From: Cheilinus undulatus
Taxonomy: Eukaryota; Chordata; Actinopteri; Labriformes; Labridae
Direction of reading: 5' to 3'
Length of the DNA: 64,000 nt
NCBI RefSeq assembly: GCF_018320785.1
Contig: NC_054876.1
Location: 24,078,212 to 24,142,211, forward strand
This document shows, in pieces, positions 1 through 11,600 of this stretch. Under the pieces are notes generated by a model. It had not been told where the DNA came from and searched no databases. It saw nothing but the letters and a program-made list of their open reading frames with translations. Position 1 is the stretch's first letter. Each line of letters opens with the position of its first letter. The translations under genes and the position numbers were made by a program.

Positions 1-3
1 TCC

Positions 4-2973
4 AGATTTGCTATATTCTCAGGCTATTATACAAAGGTGTACAAAAATCTATTACATGTATGCAGCAAAGTTTTGTAACTTACATGAAAAAAAAAAAAAA
101 ACCTCTGAACGAAATAGTTTTGTTACTCAACAGTGGTCTACATGGTGCAGTGATGCATGACACTACTTTCTGTCGCAGAAATTTAGACCTTTAACCTTCT
201 GGGTGGCATTCAATTGCATTAAATAACATGGACAAGATGTGTGTCTTTTTAACCAGGTTCCTTTTGGGCAGCAAAAGTTTTATAAGTTATATTTACTTTA
301 TCTATTCTTCAGTACTCTTTTGCAATTCTGCAAAGTCGGTTATGATATAACGTTCTCTGTACCAAAGATTGCTGTGTTATGAGTTGTAGAAATCTACACA
401 ATATCCAGTACCCAAACATTACTTTCAAGAACCGCATTGAATTCTGAGCGGAAATCTGGAAAGTTCTCTTAACTCTCTGCTATTTGCAGAATCTTCCCAC
501 ATGTGTGTCCGATTGGTCTTCTTGTGAATTCTGACATTTCCATAGATTCCATGGATGCTGTCTGTAACTATGAAATCAGATCCTGTGCAGAACCTAAGAA
601 ATTTTTGAAGTTTAATTTCATCAAGCTCTCTGATGAATCTTTTCAGATGGTTCCCCACATCCTTTTGGTTTGGAGTTAAATCATCATCAAACTTTAGGAG
701 TCGACAAACCTTTTTTGATGTTGGTTGCAAGTCAGAGACCAACTTTGTCAGGTCATCTGGACTGAGGGAGAGATGACGAAGGGTAATCTCCCTCCAGCAG
801 TCAATAACAAATATCGGCTTTTGGACGAGCTCTTTGTGTGCAATTTCATCAAGGATTGGTGTGAGATTCTCATCAGAAATTCTCCTCCTGCAGTCATAGC
901 CTCTGAGAACTTCCAGGAGACCATCAGCATCAGCTGTGGAGAAATCACTCATCGCTTGCTTCAGAACTTCACATTCTTGGCTGCTCACGAACTGCAGGAA
1001 ATGTGCTTTAAGATCACTATACACACAGCTGAAAAGCACCTGCTCAAGGAAGGGCAATGAAAGTTTGTTTGGCAAATACTGACAGTCACAGTAACCTCTC
1101 AAAAGGACTTGGCCAATTGCCTTACATTTTTCTGCTGAAAAATCATGGCGAATTAAGGACACATTAACTGTTGCACCAAGTGTGCATCACTTGTGGAATT
1201 CCTGCCAGAAGCAGCTGAGAACATCTCTCAGTATCCCAGATCCAGTGCCTGCTTCTTCTGGTGTTGTCTGGAAGGATGCATTTCACATTGAGCACTTTGT
1301 TCAAAATCTCTGCGTCAGAGAAGGCAGTAATCATGTCATTTAAAGTGTTGCCACGATGAATAGTTATTGTTATCACATTGTCTGAAAGAGATGGACTGGC
1401 AGGAATAAGAAACTCCTCGTAGATCAGTGTGTCGTCTTGGTTATCTTCAATGTAGTCAAGTGGACCAAAGGTAACTTCAGAATCAACACAAAATCGACAC
1501 ATCTGGAGAAGGTTGGGGTTGATCGGCATCATCGATGACATCTCCTGTTACCTGCTCTGCTGTACTAATTTCACTGACACTGGTTGCTGAGACAAGGATC
1601 ACTTCAGATACATTACTAGCATTTTCGTCAATTTCTTTTGGCTTGGTTGCAACAGCGTAACATCGTCAGCTTCGCAGCCTCGTACATGGTGCCGATGGAA
1701 TGGCATGTTTCATCTGTAAGGCAGTTCTGTTTAAAGTTCCATACCTCAAACTCAAAGTCTAAAACTGATCCTTTTGGTGATACTCCGTCAGGAAAGAGAA
1801 GTTTCTTTCCCTCCTGAAGTACATCTTTTAATCCAGCATCAATTGCGAGCTTAATTTTTCTGGTGCCACCTCCCTGCTTCACCCTCACCTGTTTGGCCAA
1901 TTTTCATCTCTGTGGATCCATCCAATTTCCACATTTGGTGTCGTTTTTATCTTTTTTTCTTTTTTGGCTGTGTTGTACTTGTGTCTTCTTTTGATGTGGT
2001 TTCTGTGGAGTTTTCCAGACTTTCACTTTCTCACAAAGTTTTTCTAAAAGTCCTTGCTTTTGTTTTGAGACAGGTTTTTTGCTCCTGCAGAAATTGAAGA
2101 GGGCAATTCTGTCTCCATAGGATGGGATGCAGTTTGCTAGAGTTGCATCATCCATCAGCACTATGACGTCGCTGTCAATCTGCACAGATCACAAAACATA
2201 TTTTTTAATCACATAGCACAATGCATATTTAATATTAAGGTTAAACCCCCAGTTAAATCAAATATAAGTATCAGTCATAAAATGAGCATCTCCATGTTGA
2301 TGGAAAATTAGGTGAAGCATCCTCAGCTTTGGCATATTTAAAAGTAAAAGAGCACCTTTTGAACACAAAAGGGACCAAGATTCCAACTTAATTTGGAAAA
2401 GAAGGTATCAAATTGCTCTTTTAAAACATTTTTGGGGCATTAGTTTTTGTAACATTTGGAAATGTGGAGTTACTGAGTCTTGGCTTATAGTGGACGAGCT
2501 ATATGGAGTCATTTAACTGTTTTTGTTTATTTTCTTTTTAAAATTTAACCCTTTTAAAAAATGGTAAATGCAATGTTTTGTGTAGCTGTGAGCACTAGAA
2601 ATGATCTGAGGACTTAGAAGCTTCTTGTGTGTGTAAACCAGCAAAAAAATGGGTGGATAATGACTCAGTCTTCATTTTAGGGTGCAGCTATTTGCAAGAA
2701 ATAATATGTAGGTCAACAGCAGAACAACATTTAAAAACAAGAACAAAAGCATTATTTTCACTAACTACAAATTCCCCTGTTTAAAAGTCCAAAGAATCAA
2801 AGTGTTAAACCCTTGTCCTGTGAGACTGAACGCTCACCCATAGTATTCGTTGTTACAGATTAAAGAGAGACCAAGTTGACTGGTAACTGTAATCCAAATG
2901 TTTCTGTGACACAAAAATCATGTTATAGGTTTTTGCACACCTTTGTTTAATAGCCTGAAAATGTAGCAAATCT
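4..2973. mobile_element. Inverted-repeat-bounded element carrying a HECT-family gene
   Basis: Positions 4-58 and the reverse complement of 2919-2973 align without gaps over 55 bp with 49 identities; both begin AGATTTGCTA. The right flank reads TACATCC and the three bases left of the left end are TCC, so a target duplication of about 7 bp is possible, but the window edge cuts it off. Between the repeats lies one decayed minus-strand HECT/SAM-type coding region and about 700 bp without coding potential (2190-2918). I recognise no transposase inside, so it is either non-autonomous or the class is unfamiliar to me. Seen: the inverted repeats and the gene between them. Inferred: that the whole unit moved as one. 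Confidence 0.6.
425..2179 (-). pseudogene. SAM/HECT (G2E3-like) E3 ligase family pseudogene
   Basis: Reading leftwards, a splice acceptor (CAG) at 2182-2180 opens an exon encoding the end of a SAM-like domain (…IPSYGDRIALFNFC), a basic linker, and a GGGTRK… block ending in MYEAAKLTMLR. A HECT-like part follows from about 1380, with ILNKVLNVK, FLQFVSSQE, FVIDCWREIT, KKVCRLLKF and LQKFLRFCTGSDFIV. This order matches the multicopy fish proteins named G2/M phase-specific E3 ubiquitin ligase-like. Lesions: in-frame TGA at 1904-1906, a frameshift near 1630, another near 1260, a stop near 1182, and a frameshift near 545 that destroys the C-terminal lobe with the expected catalytic Cys region. It is therefore a dead copy. 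The N-terminal half of the SAM domain is not seen upstream. The family would transfer ubiquitin if intact; here I infer no function. Confidence 0.7.
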
Positions 2974-3397
2974 TACATCCATCCATTCTGACTTTTTTCT
3001 CAGAATTCTAACTTTTTTCACGAGTTAAAAAAAAAAATTGCGTCTCAAAATTTCAGTGGCCCTGATCCTCTTCCGTAAGATACTAATAGTGCTGAGCTCA
3101 TGGTGATTAACATTGGGTCTTTGTAATAATGGATCACAGAGTACGGTCTAGACCGTCCTCTTTGTAAAGTGTCTTGAAATAACATCTGTTGTGATACAAA
3201 CAAAGACTGATTGATTTTTTGATTGATTGTAGAACTGATTTTGTTTGATTGACCCAAGAAAAATCAGACCCTTAGTGATAGCCTCTCGTGTATTATAATG
3301 TAATTGGTAGTAATTTTGGTCCTTTTTTACCATTTCCTATACTCCACAAAATGTCTAAGAGTAAAATTATTCTTTTGACTTCAAAGTAAAATATATA
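2974..3397. other. Intergenic, no gene seen
   Basis: AT-rich sequence between the HECT element and the Tc1 element. I see no conserved coding region, RNA gene or clear repeat; only a short A run near 3027-3038. Confidence 0.5.
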
Positions 3398-4496
3398 CAG
3401 TCAAGCCCAAAATTATTCATACCCCTGACAAATTTTGACTTAAAGTTACTTTTATCCAACCAGCAAGTTTTTTTTTGTTTTGTTTTGTTTTTTTGTTTTT
3501 TTTGTTTTGTTTTTTTTTAAATAACACAGGCTTCTCCCAAAAGATAAGACAATGTAGAAGAGGCATCATTGTGGAAAAAAAATATTTCTCAGCTTTTATT
3601 TACATTTCAACAAAAAGTGGCATGTCCAAAATTATTCATACCGGTTGCAAGTCTATGGGAAAATCCAAAGTTCTATACCAAATAGTCCAAGCTTTTCTAA
3701 AGCCTCTTTATTACCCTGATTCGTTAGGAACAGCTGTTAAAATCAACTCAACAGGTGAAAAACAGCAGCTCTCTGCAGTTGGTTTGTGAACAGTCATGGC
3801 TAAGACAAAGGAGCTCACTGAGGACCTGCAACTGCACATTGTGGCTGCTCACAAGTCAGGAAAGGGCTATAAGGCCATATCTAAATGTTTTCAAGTTCCA
3901 GTGGCTACAGTGCAAAGTATTATTAAAAAATACAAGATGTTCCACACTGTGGAAAATCTCAGAGGACGTGGTCGGAAGCCAAAAGTGACACCTGTGCTGG
4001 CCAGGAGGATAGTGAGTGACGTGAAAAGAATCCAAGGATCACCACCAAGGCCATCCTGGTGAATCTGGGCTCTACTGGTAGCAACGTCTCAAGGCAGACA
4101 GTCCAACGGACATTGCACACTGCTGGGGTCCATGGACTCAGACCAAGGAGGACGCCACTTCTCCAGATAAAGCACACAAAGGCCCGCTTGGCCTTTGCAA
4201 ATGCTCATCAAAGCTGGTCAGCATTATAGGAAGCGTTTGATTGCTGTAATAGCCAATAAAGGCTTTTCTATTGATTATTGAGAAGGGTATGAATAATTTT
4301 GGACATGCCACTTTTTGTTGAAATGTAAATAAAAGCTGAGAAATATTTTTTTTCCACATTGATGCCGCTTGTACATTGTCTTATTATCTTTTGGTAGACA
4401 CCTATGTCACTTCCAATCAAGAAAAACTTGCTGGTTGAATAAAAGTAATTTTAAGTCAAAATTTGACAGGGGTATGAATAATTTCGGGCTTGACTG
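3398..4496 (+). mobile_element. Internally deleted Tc1-type transposon with IR/DR ends
   Basis: The element is 1,099 bp, flanked by TA at 3396-3397 and 4497-4498. Its outer repeats (CAGTCAAGCCC… at 3398; reverse complement ending at 4496) are matched by inner inverted copies at about 3575-3642 and 4285-4356. A shared AAAATTATTCATACC core occurs in both the outer and inner repeat, which is the IR/DR layout of the Sleeping Beauty-like Tc1 group. A T-rich stretch at 3470-3520 interrupts the left arm only. The transposase inside is a remnant (separate entry). TIR, TA duplication and coding remnant all agree, so the class is secure. Confidence 0.93.
3796..4281 (+). pseudogene. Tc1 transposase remnant
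   Basis: Starts MAKTKELTEDLQ and encodes the first DNA-binding helix-turn-helix (AISKCFQVPVATVQSIIKKY) and a GRGRKPK hook, as in Tc1/mariner transposases. A one-base deletion in an A run near 4024 shifts the frame and ends the open frame at 4060-4062; the homologous reading continues in another frame through VQRTLHTAGVHG and KHTKARLAFANAHQSW to about 4218. It then jumps directly to the last residues of the family (RKRLIAVIANKGFSIDY, stop near 4281). The whole catalytic DDE core, roughly 180 residues of a usual 340, is missing. It cannot act as a transposase; the copy could only have been moved in trans. Confidence 0.9.
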
Positions 4497-4498
4497 TA

Positions 4499-7400
4499 CC
4501 TAATTTCCTGTCATTAAATCACTCCTCAACTGGATAAACTGATTGAGTAATCTCTATTTTCTCTACAACTTTCTCTATTCTCTCTCTATTTAACCATGGT
4601 TTACTACAAACCAGGGCTAACAAAACATAAAGAAATTCACTTTATGATGATGTAAACAGGTAGACATTCAAGTAATTCTAGCTATTCACTTAAACACTAA
4701 CCTTAAAATCCTCCATTCAGTGAGCTCTGTGACCGTATTTGTAAATTGTGTCCATCGAGGCTAATGTCCACATGTGAGGGTCAGCTTAAGCTGTGAGGAC
4801 ATGAAACATCATTTGGTTCATGCAAAGATCCTGAATGAGGAGCGTTTTTGAAAACATGGAGGCCTTCACAGATCCATAATTAACCTTTTTTTTTTTTTAT
4901 TGCATGTAGTCTGATCCACAGAGAATGGGGTTACAAATGTGTTGCATTACAAGGCCAGGCTATTACACATCAAAGGGACTGAAGAAAATATGAAGCAGAT
5001 GCCTAATTTGAAAACATAGAATTTCAAATAACACTCGGGGCAGACTTAACAAAGGCAGTGGTTTGGTTGTCGCTGCACTGAAAAGAGCAGCACATGCCAT
5101 GTTTCTAACCGGCAAGAAAATGATTTCAGGGTTACAATAGTGCCTTGTAATAGTAGAATAAATAGCTGTACAGTGTTTTAAAGTTGCTATAAAAGTTCTT
5201 TATTTTAAGAAAGAAACATGCCTTTTAAATGTAGCACAACCATTATACGCTTAAACAAAAGTGCAAATATTATATAACTGTATACAGATGAGACAGATGC
5301 TTGTATAAGATCAGTATAGGGAGATTCACTGATGCTGTAAAGAGGTTTAAGCACCCAGTTACACACTGAAGATTTTTTCAGCTCATTAAATTGTCCATTT
5401 ACAGGACATATCCACTAAATTGACTCTACTCCATTACCTCTACACCATTAATGTTTATTTTTGACTGTAAAGGACGTGTGTGTTTTTCTCATTGCATGCA
5501 AGAACAGATTTTCCTCTTCATCAGTTCATGATCCAGCGTGAAATTATGTCTTTACATCCTAGTGGTCCAATTATTAACACACATGATACATCCTGCTCGT
5601 GCTGCGCTTTAACATTACACATACTGTAAATAGATTCATCTTTCATCATGCAGGCAGTTCTAAATAAGGTGGAGAAATGTTGCAGGATAACACAACTTTC
5701 AGCCTACTGTTATAAGGCCATTAAATGGCATATGCTTGAATATTTTACAACTTATGTAACACCAAAGTAGCTCAGTAATTAAAAATGTTTTTAGTTTTGC
5801 ACTTTGAACACTTAGCATAGTCATAAAAAGCTCAAAACATGACCTTTTTTGTAGCGATTCTCTATGTAGAAATCTAATCTTGCCCCCCAGGGAGTGTTCT
5901 CTTCTGCGTGTGACATCGTCTGCAAAGAACCCATTGTGTACCTTGGCTTTTGCTCTTGCATGAACAACTGTACCGCACCAGGGCCAAGGAAGTACAACAT
6001 GCTTGAACATGGTATCTGGAGCACTCACACTCGTCAAACAAACAGGACTTTGGGGCTCAAACGTGCTTGGGAATGGTATGGATTGGCTATCAAGAGTGCG
6101 CCTATAGTACTGGACTTGATTTTGACGTTACAAAGCATAACTTTCTGTTTAGACTTTAGTTTTTAGTTTTACAGTCTGAATGATATCACTACTGTTGCCT
6201 ACAACACAGTGGAATGGTAATGCTAGCATTCAGGCATTTTCTTGCTAACGGTAATGTATGTAGTAAGTTAATACTGGTTAGTATTAGGTAGTAAACTTGC
6301 AAAGCAGATTGATACGCCTGTTTCCATGTTTCTCACTGGCGAATCCATCTTGCAAAGCTCCAGTCTGAAACGTTTGGGCCCAATTAGAAAGTGACAGGAC
6401 CAATCAGCGTCAAGGGGCAGTACTTTCAGGTGTGGCAGAGTCATGACGTGAAAGCAGCGAGTAGAGGGCGGTGTATTATGGCGGAAGACAGTAGCATGGG
6501 GACTGCTAAAGCACCAGTTTTGTGAGAACTTGACGACATTTCTTCATTTAAAGAAGAACAAAGAACAGCAGTGAGTTGTTTTCTTTTCAAAAACGACAAA
6601 AGTCGTGTACTTACACGTCTACAGTTGCCATGGTTTGCGTTATGCAGTTCTCTATGGAGTTTACTCCTTCGGTAGGTGCGCAGCTCAGTAGCGGCTACAT
6701 CATGTGTTTTGTTGCTCTGATTGGCCCGTGAAGATGTGACAGACAGAATGTTCATCCAGTCACCCTCCAGGTTTTTTTTCAAAGGCTCAGCCCTTTCCCA
6801 AATGCTGTCTTTGAGAAGTTTACCAGATGGATGTGTGAAACAAATCTATCTGGTGTGCCAGGTTAATTAGGTGGGCATCATTTGTTTTGTCTGTGTGTAC
6901 ATCCTTCAAACAAAAGTGCCAAAGTGTCAGGATTTGTCTTTATAATAAATCTGAGGCACAACAACAAACATGTTCAAAGCAAGAGTTACGAAAATGATAT
7001 ATATTAGATATGAAGAGTCTATGTATTCAAGATAAATGTATTACATTTCACATTTTAAATTAAATATGTTTGCATAAATATTTTCTGTAAAGATCTTTTA
7101 AAAAGACTGTACAGTTTCTAGGGTTTAAAGTATGTTCATATTTATTTAAGCTCCTGTGAGGTGCTTTTGGAGTGAGTTGATTGTGTATGGAATGAGATTT
7201 GTGTCAAAAAGATTCAAACAAAACTTTTTCAGTATCAAACAAACATTAGCATTGAGAACAAAAAAATGTGATCCAAGCAAAACAATCTTCACATCAAGAG
7301 AACAAATTTACAATAGCAACCAAATTATTAGTCTTTGAATTTTGAACATCTATCTTTTTGTTTACAGTTCCTGTTTTTCTCTCTCAGTGATCAGACTTTT

Positions 7401-7928
7401 GCTCTCGCTTTTCAGTTTTGCGTTTGCGCTGCCTTATCCTTTGTTTGTGTTTCTTGAGTTTTTGGTCTCAGTTCTGACACAAATGTCACATGTAAGCGGG
7501 CTTTTCTGGGGCGTATCCCTATTGGTCAACGAGTTTTTGAGTGATGGCTCAGTCACTCCAGGTGTTCCGGAAGTTGTTGTTCAGCTCTGGAAAATGTAGT
7601 TTGTCAGGATGAAATATGCCTTTATAAGAGTTAAATTTGTCACTGACCGTCTCATTTACTATGTGGGGGATACAGAGGTTTCAGTGTTTATTTCAGTTTG
7701 TTTCATAACCAATTAAAAGCTCCTGACAGAAGCCTTGAATTCAAATGTAAACCTTTCATTAAAATATAAATATTTAAAGTTGAAAAACCCTCAACAGTTT
7801 GTTTCTAAACTCTACTAGCACTGAGCAAAAACAAATGCATTTTTACAAATTGTCCCTGAGTCAAACTTGTGTCTTTGGCTGTTGCAATGCAGATGTTCAC
7901 TTCCTGGTTTTCTGTGATTAGTCGGGAG
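4499..7928. other. Intergenic, probable rab38-like 3'UTR at its right end
   Basis: No coding region is supported. Minus-strand AATAAA-like sites near 7685 and 7775 could end the rab38-like transcript whose stop is at 7929. Sequence at about 5870-6070 has overlapping open frames on both strands and looks like a decayed dispersed repeat rather than a gene. The rest is AT-rich and without recognised structure. Confidence 0.4.
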
Positions 7929-8568
7929 TCACCATTTCACACATGATGAGCAGTTGAAATGATCCTTCCTGGTGCTTGAGTAGCCGGACAGGACAAGAGA
8001 GCCGGGGTCTCGCTCTACTACAACCGGGGTCTCTTCGTTGTTCAGGATGTGCTCCACTAGGCAACACACTGCCTCCTCTATGTTTTTGTTTTCCTGGGGA
8101 CAGAGAATGAGTTGACATATAAAGAAAAAACAATCACTTCTGAAGTAGAGTTAAAGGGGACATGTTTAACCCTTTTATGACACATTTATATTGGTCTCAA
8201 AGGTCCCCAAAATATGCCTGTGAAGTTTGTTGCTGAAAAAACACTCCAGTATTGGAAACCCCTCCACTTAAACTTTGCTCAGAACCGGCTGTTTCTGTGT
8301 CCGCAGCTTTAAATGTTACTGAGCTGTCTGACTCTGCCCCTGACCACACCCCTCTCCAGAAATGGATGTGGCTTAAATGATATGGCTCTCTTGATCTTCC
8401 TCTCAGCTGCCAGCTGAGAGGAAGATTGGGAGAGGAGGGCGAAACTTTCTTCGAAGCGGGAAGGGCCAACCTAACCTGGGGGTGGGGCTAACTCCCCATA
8501 TGACATCATGAGGGGAAAATCTGAGAATGGCTTGTTACAGTACACATTTTCTGAAAGGTGTATGTGTG

Positions 8569-8606
<38 letters not shown>

Positions 8607-11600
8607 GGGGGGGTTATGGTACTTGAGGGGCACATATTTTTGTTAGAAAAGCCCTGATAAAGTGATTTTTGCATAATATGTCCTCTTTAATGTTGAGTTT
8701 GATTAATACTGAGGTTTGGACTACAATAATGCAAAACATTAAGACATAGTGCAACTTTTTTGATTTTGATTTTTAACAGAAATGTATGGTCCCCTAAAGA
8801 CTAAATGCACTGACCCTGAAGGTCCCTTTCGTTTAAATCTCATAACTAATATCAAGTGGCATCATCATCAAAAGCTAAACTAGGATGAACATGCCTTCTG
8901 AAGCACATAACAAACTGAGGATGCTCCAAACACTGCTGATTGGAGCAGCTGCACTGAGATGCTCCCATGGATCGACTCTCATCCTCAGCCATATGCTGGA
9001 AGAGTAGGGTTGTCTTTAATACCAGAAGTTTTGCTTAATTTTGATTCTAAGAAAACTCAAAAGTAATAGAGATCCTGGCAACCAATATTGAAAAATTTCC
9101 TGTCGTAAATTTGTAAATAATTCTGGCAAACTCATGCACACTTGTTAAAATGCACAAACATATTAATACAAAACTAAGCCAATACATTTGTGTAATTTAG
9201 AAAGTGTGCAGAGGTTTATTTTCAATTTTGTATCCTTTACCGCTGTTTTTTTGAAAACGCTGTAGTTTTATCAAAGTTTTGGTGTTTTTATGTTTGGTGA
9301 TTAAAACAACAGCGATTGTAACATTTTAAAACATGCACTATCAAAAAAGTATCTAAGTGTAATGACAACCACACACGTTTGAATACAATATAACAACCAA
9401 GATCCCTACTCTACTTTTGAAATAAAACCACATACATTTGTGCCTGTTATTTGAACATAGTGTTACAGAAGCACAATTAGAGAAGAAGTCAACAAACTGA
9501 CTCAACAAAGTCAGTTTCTAATTACAAAATAAATTAAATTGAGTTACATAATTTTATATTTTATAATGTTATATATATAGTATCTTTATTTTACAATTTT
9601 ACTGCCTTTTTTCTGTCTTTTCATCTTGTTGCTCCAGTTTTAAACTATGTTTTGATGACTTAAGTTTTCGGTCTTAACTGCATTTACATATCGGTGTCAG
9701 CTAAAATGAAATCGTAAAGTTTAACATATATTAGCATGAGATGTCAGCAAAAATCAAATTTTGTGCATCCTTATTTAGGACTGTCCATTTATTTATTTTT
9801 TACTGTTTTGTAATCTTGCTGTTTTATCTGTCGGTGAACCATTTTCCCATTCCTGCCTCTTTACCATCTATATTTATGTAAATACGAGCCAGGTAAACAG
9901 ATCTGAAAAAAAAAAAACCAACAAACAAACCATATTCTGTACAAGTGGTTCTCAACTGGTGGGTCAGGACCCAAAAGTAGGTTGCGGAGCAGTTTTCAGT
10001 GGGTCGTGAATAGGTGTCTGTAAAAAAGTCCTGAAGTCCTTTGTGGAAATGCATCGATACTTTGTATTTTACCCTGTTTTACTGTGAAATTGGTTTAATT
10101 TAAATGTTTGGTCAGTATTTCAACTCATTTATTTCCTTTTCTTGCATTTAATAAAGCTCCTTTTTCATGATAATGAAGTAATTTCTTAAGATTGCTGCAA
10201 AATTGGCAACCAGGTACACATAATGATGGGAAAAGAGGATAAAAAAAGTGTCAGTTTTGTCCCCTCTATTTTTCCTATCATGTATTTTGGTCCACAGAAC
10301 TCCAAATTGCAACACATTCAATGAACCAAGCATGTGTTGTAGAATTTTTGGGGAAAATTTGTGTTGCAACTGGTCATAAGAGAGACTGGTGGGTCCTGAG
10401 GATAGACCAGTTGAGAACCACTGTTCTATACTATATCTACTGAGTTTCTGATCACTTAGACTATTGTACACAAAAAGTGTGATTTCAACCAGTGTTAATG
10501 TCGTTGACTGAAACTATGACTGAAAATGTTTGTTGATAGCCTTTTTTTCGATGACAAAAACTAGACTAACAAAAATAGATCTGTGATGACTAAAGCTGGC
10601 AAAAAGTAAATTTGGTTTTCATCAAGGAGACTAAAACTAGATTAAAATGTAATGTAGTTTTCGTCTGACATTCAAAATCTGTGATATTTCTCCACTGTGG
10701 GTAAATCTGTCAAAAACCAATGCATCTGTAGCTATTCTGCCTCTCAGCAGTAGAAAGCAGGGACCCCAGGTTTGGCAGTGCATAGAACACACTGCCATGA
10801 TTTGGTACCAGATTTAGGCAAGAAAACAAATGCTTGGACCAAAAATAGACTAAATTGTTTTGGAGTTATCGTTGACTAAAACTAGACTAAAACTAAAAAT
10901 GGTAGAAATTACTAAAATGTGACTAAAACTGAAAGACATTTAATCTAAAGTCTAAGACTAACATTAAAAATAACTGCCAAAATTAACACTGATTTCAACT
11001 ACATTTATAATCTTTTATTTATGCCACTACACTACACTACAGGATGTCACACACTGTTATTTCTGTCCGGATCTGTCTGACCAGTCTGAGCCTCACCCGG
11101 GTGTGTAACTCATTAGATGAAGTCTGACTGAGAGGAAAAAAACAGAAGGTTATTTCACACTAGCCTGTAAACATTCCTCCATACGTGCACAGTAACAAAA
11201 AAAGGCATAACACTTGCTCCCACTGTTTGTACTGAAAGCTCTGAGCTTTGAGTTTAGCCTGTAAAAAACAATAACAGAGTAAGCAACTATAATTTGCACA
11301 GTGAAATTAAGTAGCAACCATGTTTGCTGGATCCAAGTTGTTGCAGTGTCTCTGGCTAATAAGTTTATCTAATTAAACTCTAAACGTTAAACCTCAGAGT
11401 CCAGGCCCATGACTCCACAGTGAAAAAATACTTCACAAATCAGTTTATGAGAGTGATAAATCACTACCAACTCAATACAAGGAGGGGATGGCATGGTGTA
11501 CAATAATTTAGAAGTGAATTTGTTGTTACAGTGTTGGATATTTATAACAAATGTTGGCAAATGTTCATATGGCTGAGTAAATATCTGTCTGAATGATCCT

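Larger units (their letters stand above)
8151..8690. mobile_element. TTAA-flanked MITE (piggyBac-like ends) with central hairpin
   Basis: Begins TTAAAGGGGACATG (8151) and ends CATAATATGTCCTCTTTAA (to 8690): inverted ends with TTAA at both borders, as expected for piggyBac-type target sites. Inside are a near-perfect palindrome (8394-8426) and a TG microsatellite (about 8560-8604). No transposase is present. It sits 58 bp from the last coding exon of the rab38-like gene, in its last intron. The family assignment rests on the ends only. Confidence 0.7.

Noticed and set aside
725..1060. Plus-strand open frame of 111 codons
   Set aside because: It is the antisense shadow of the HECT pseudogene and has no family resemblance of its own.
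3475..3789. Plus-strand open frame inside the Tc1 left arm
   Set aside because: Starts in a T-rich low-complexity stretch and runs through the inverted repeats; no protein resemblance.
5699..6166. Overlapping open frames on both strands
   Set aside because: They coincide with probable old repeat sequence, and no frame shows a domain or splice context.
8471..8674. Minus-strand ORF with Thr-His repeats
   Set aside because: Produced by the TG microsatellite in the MITE.
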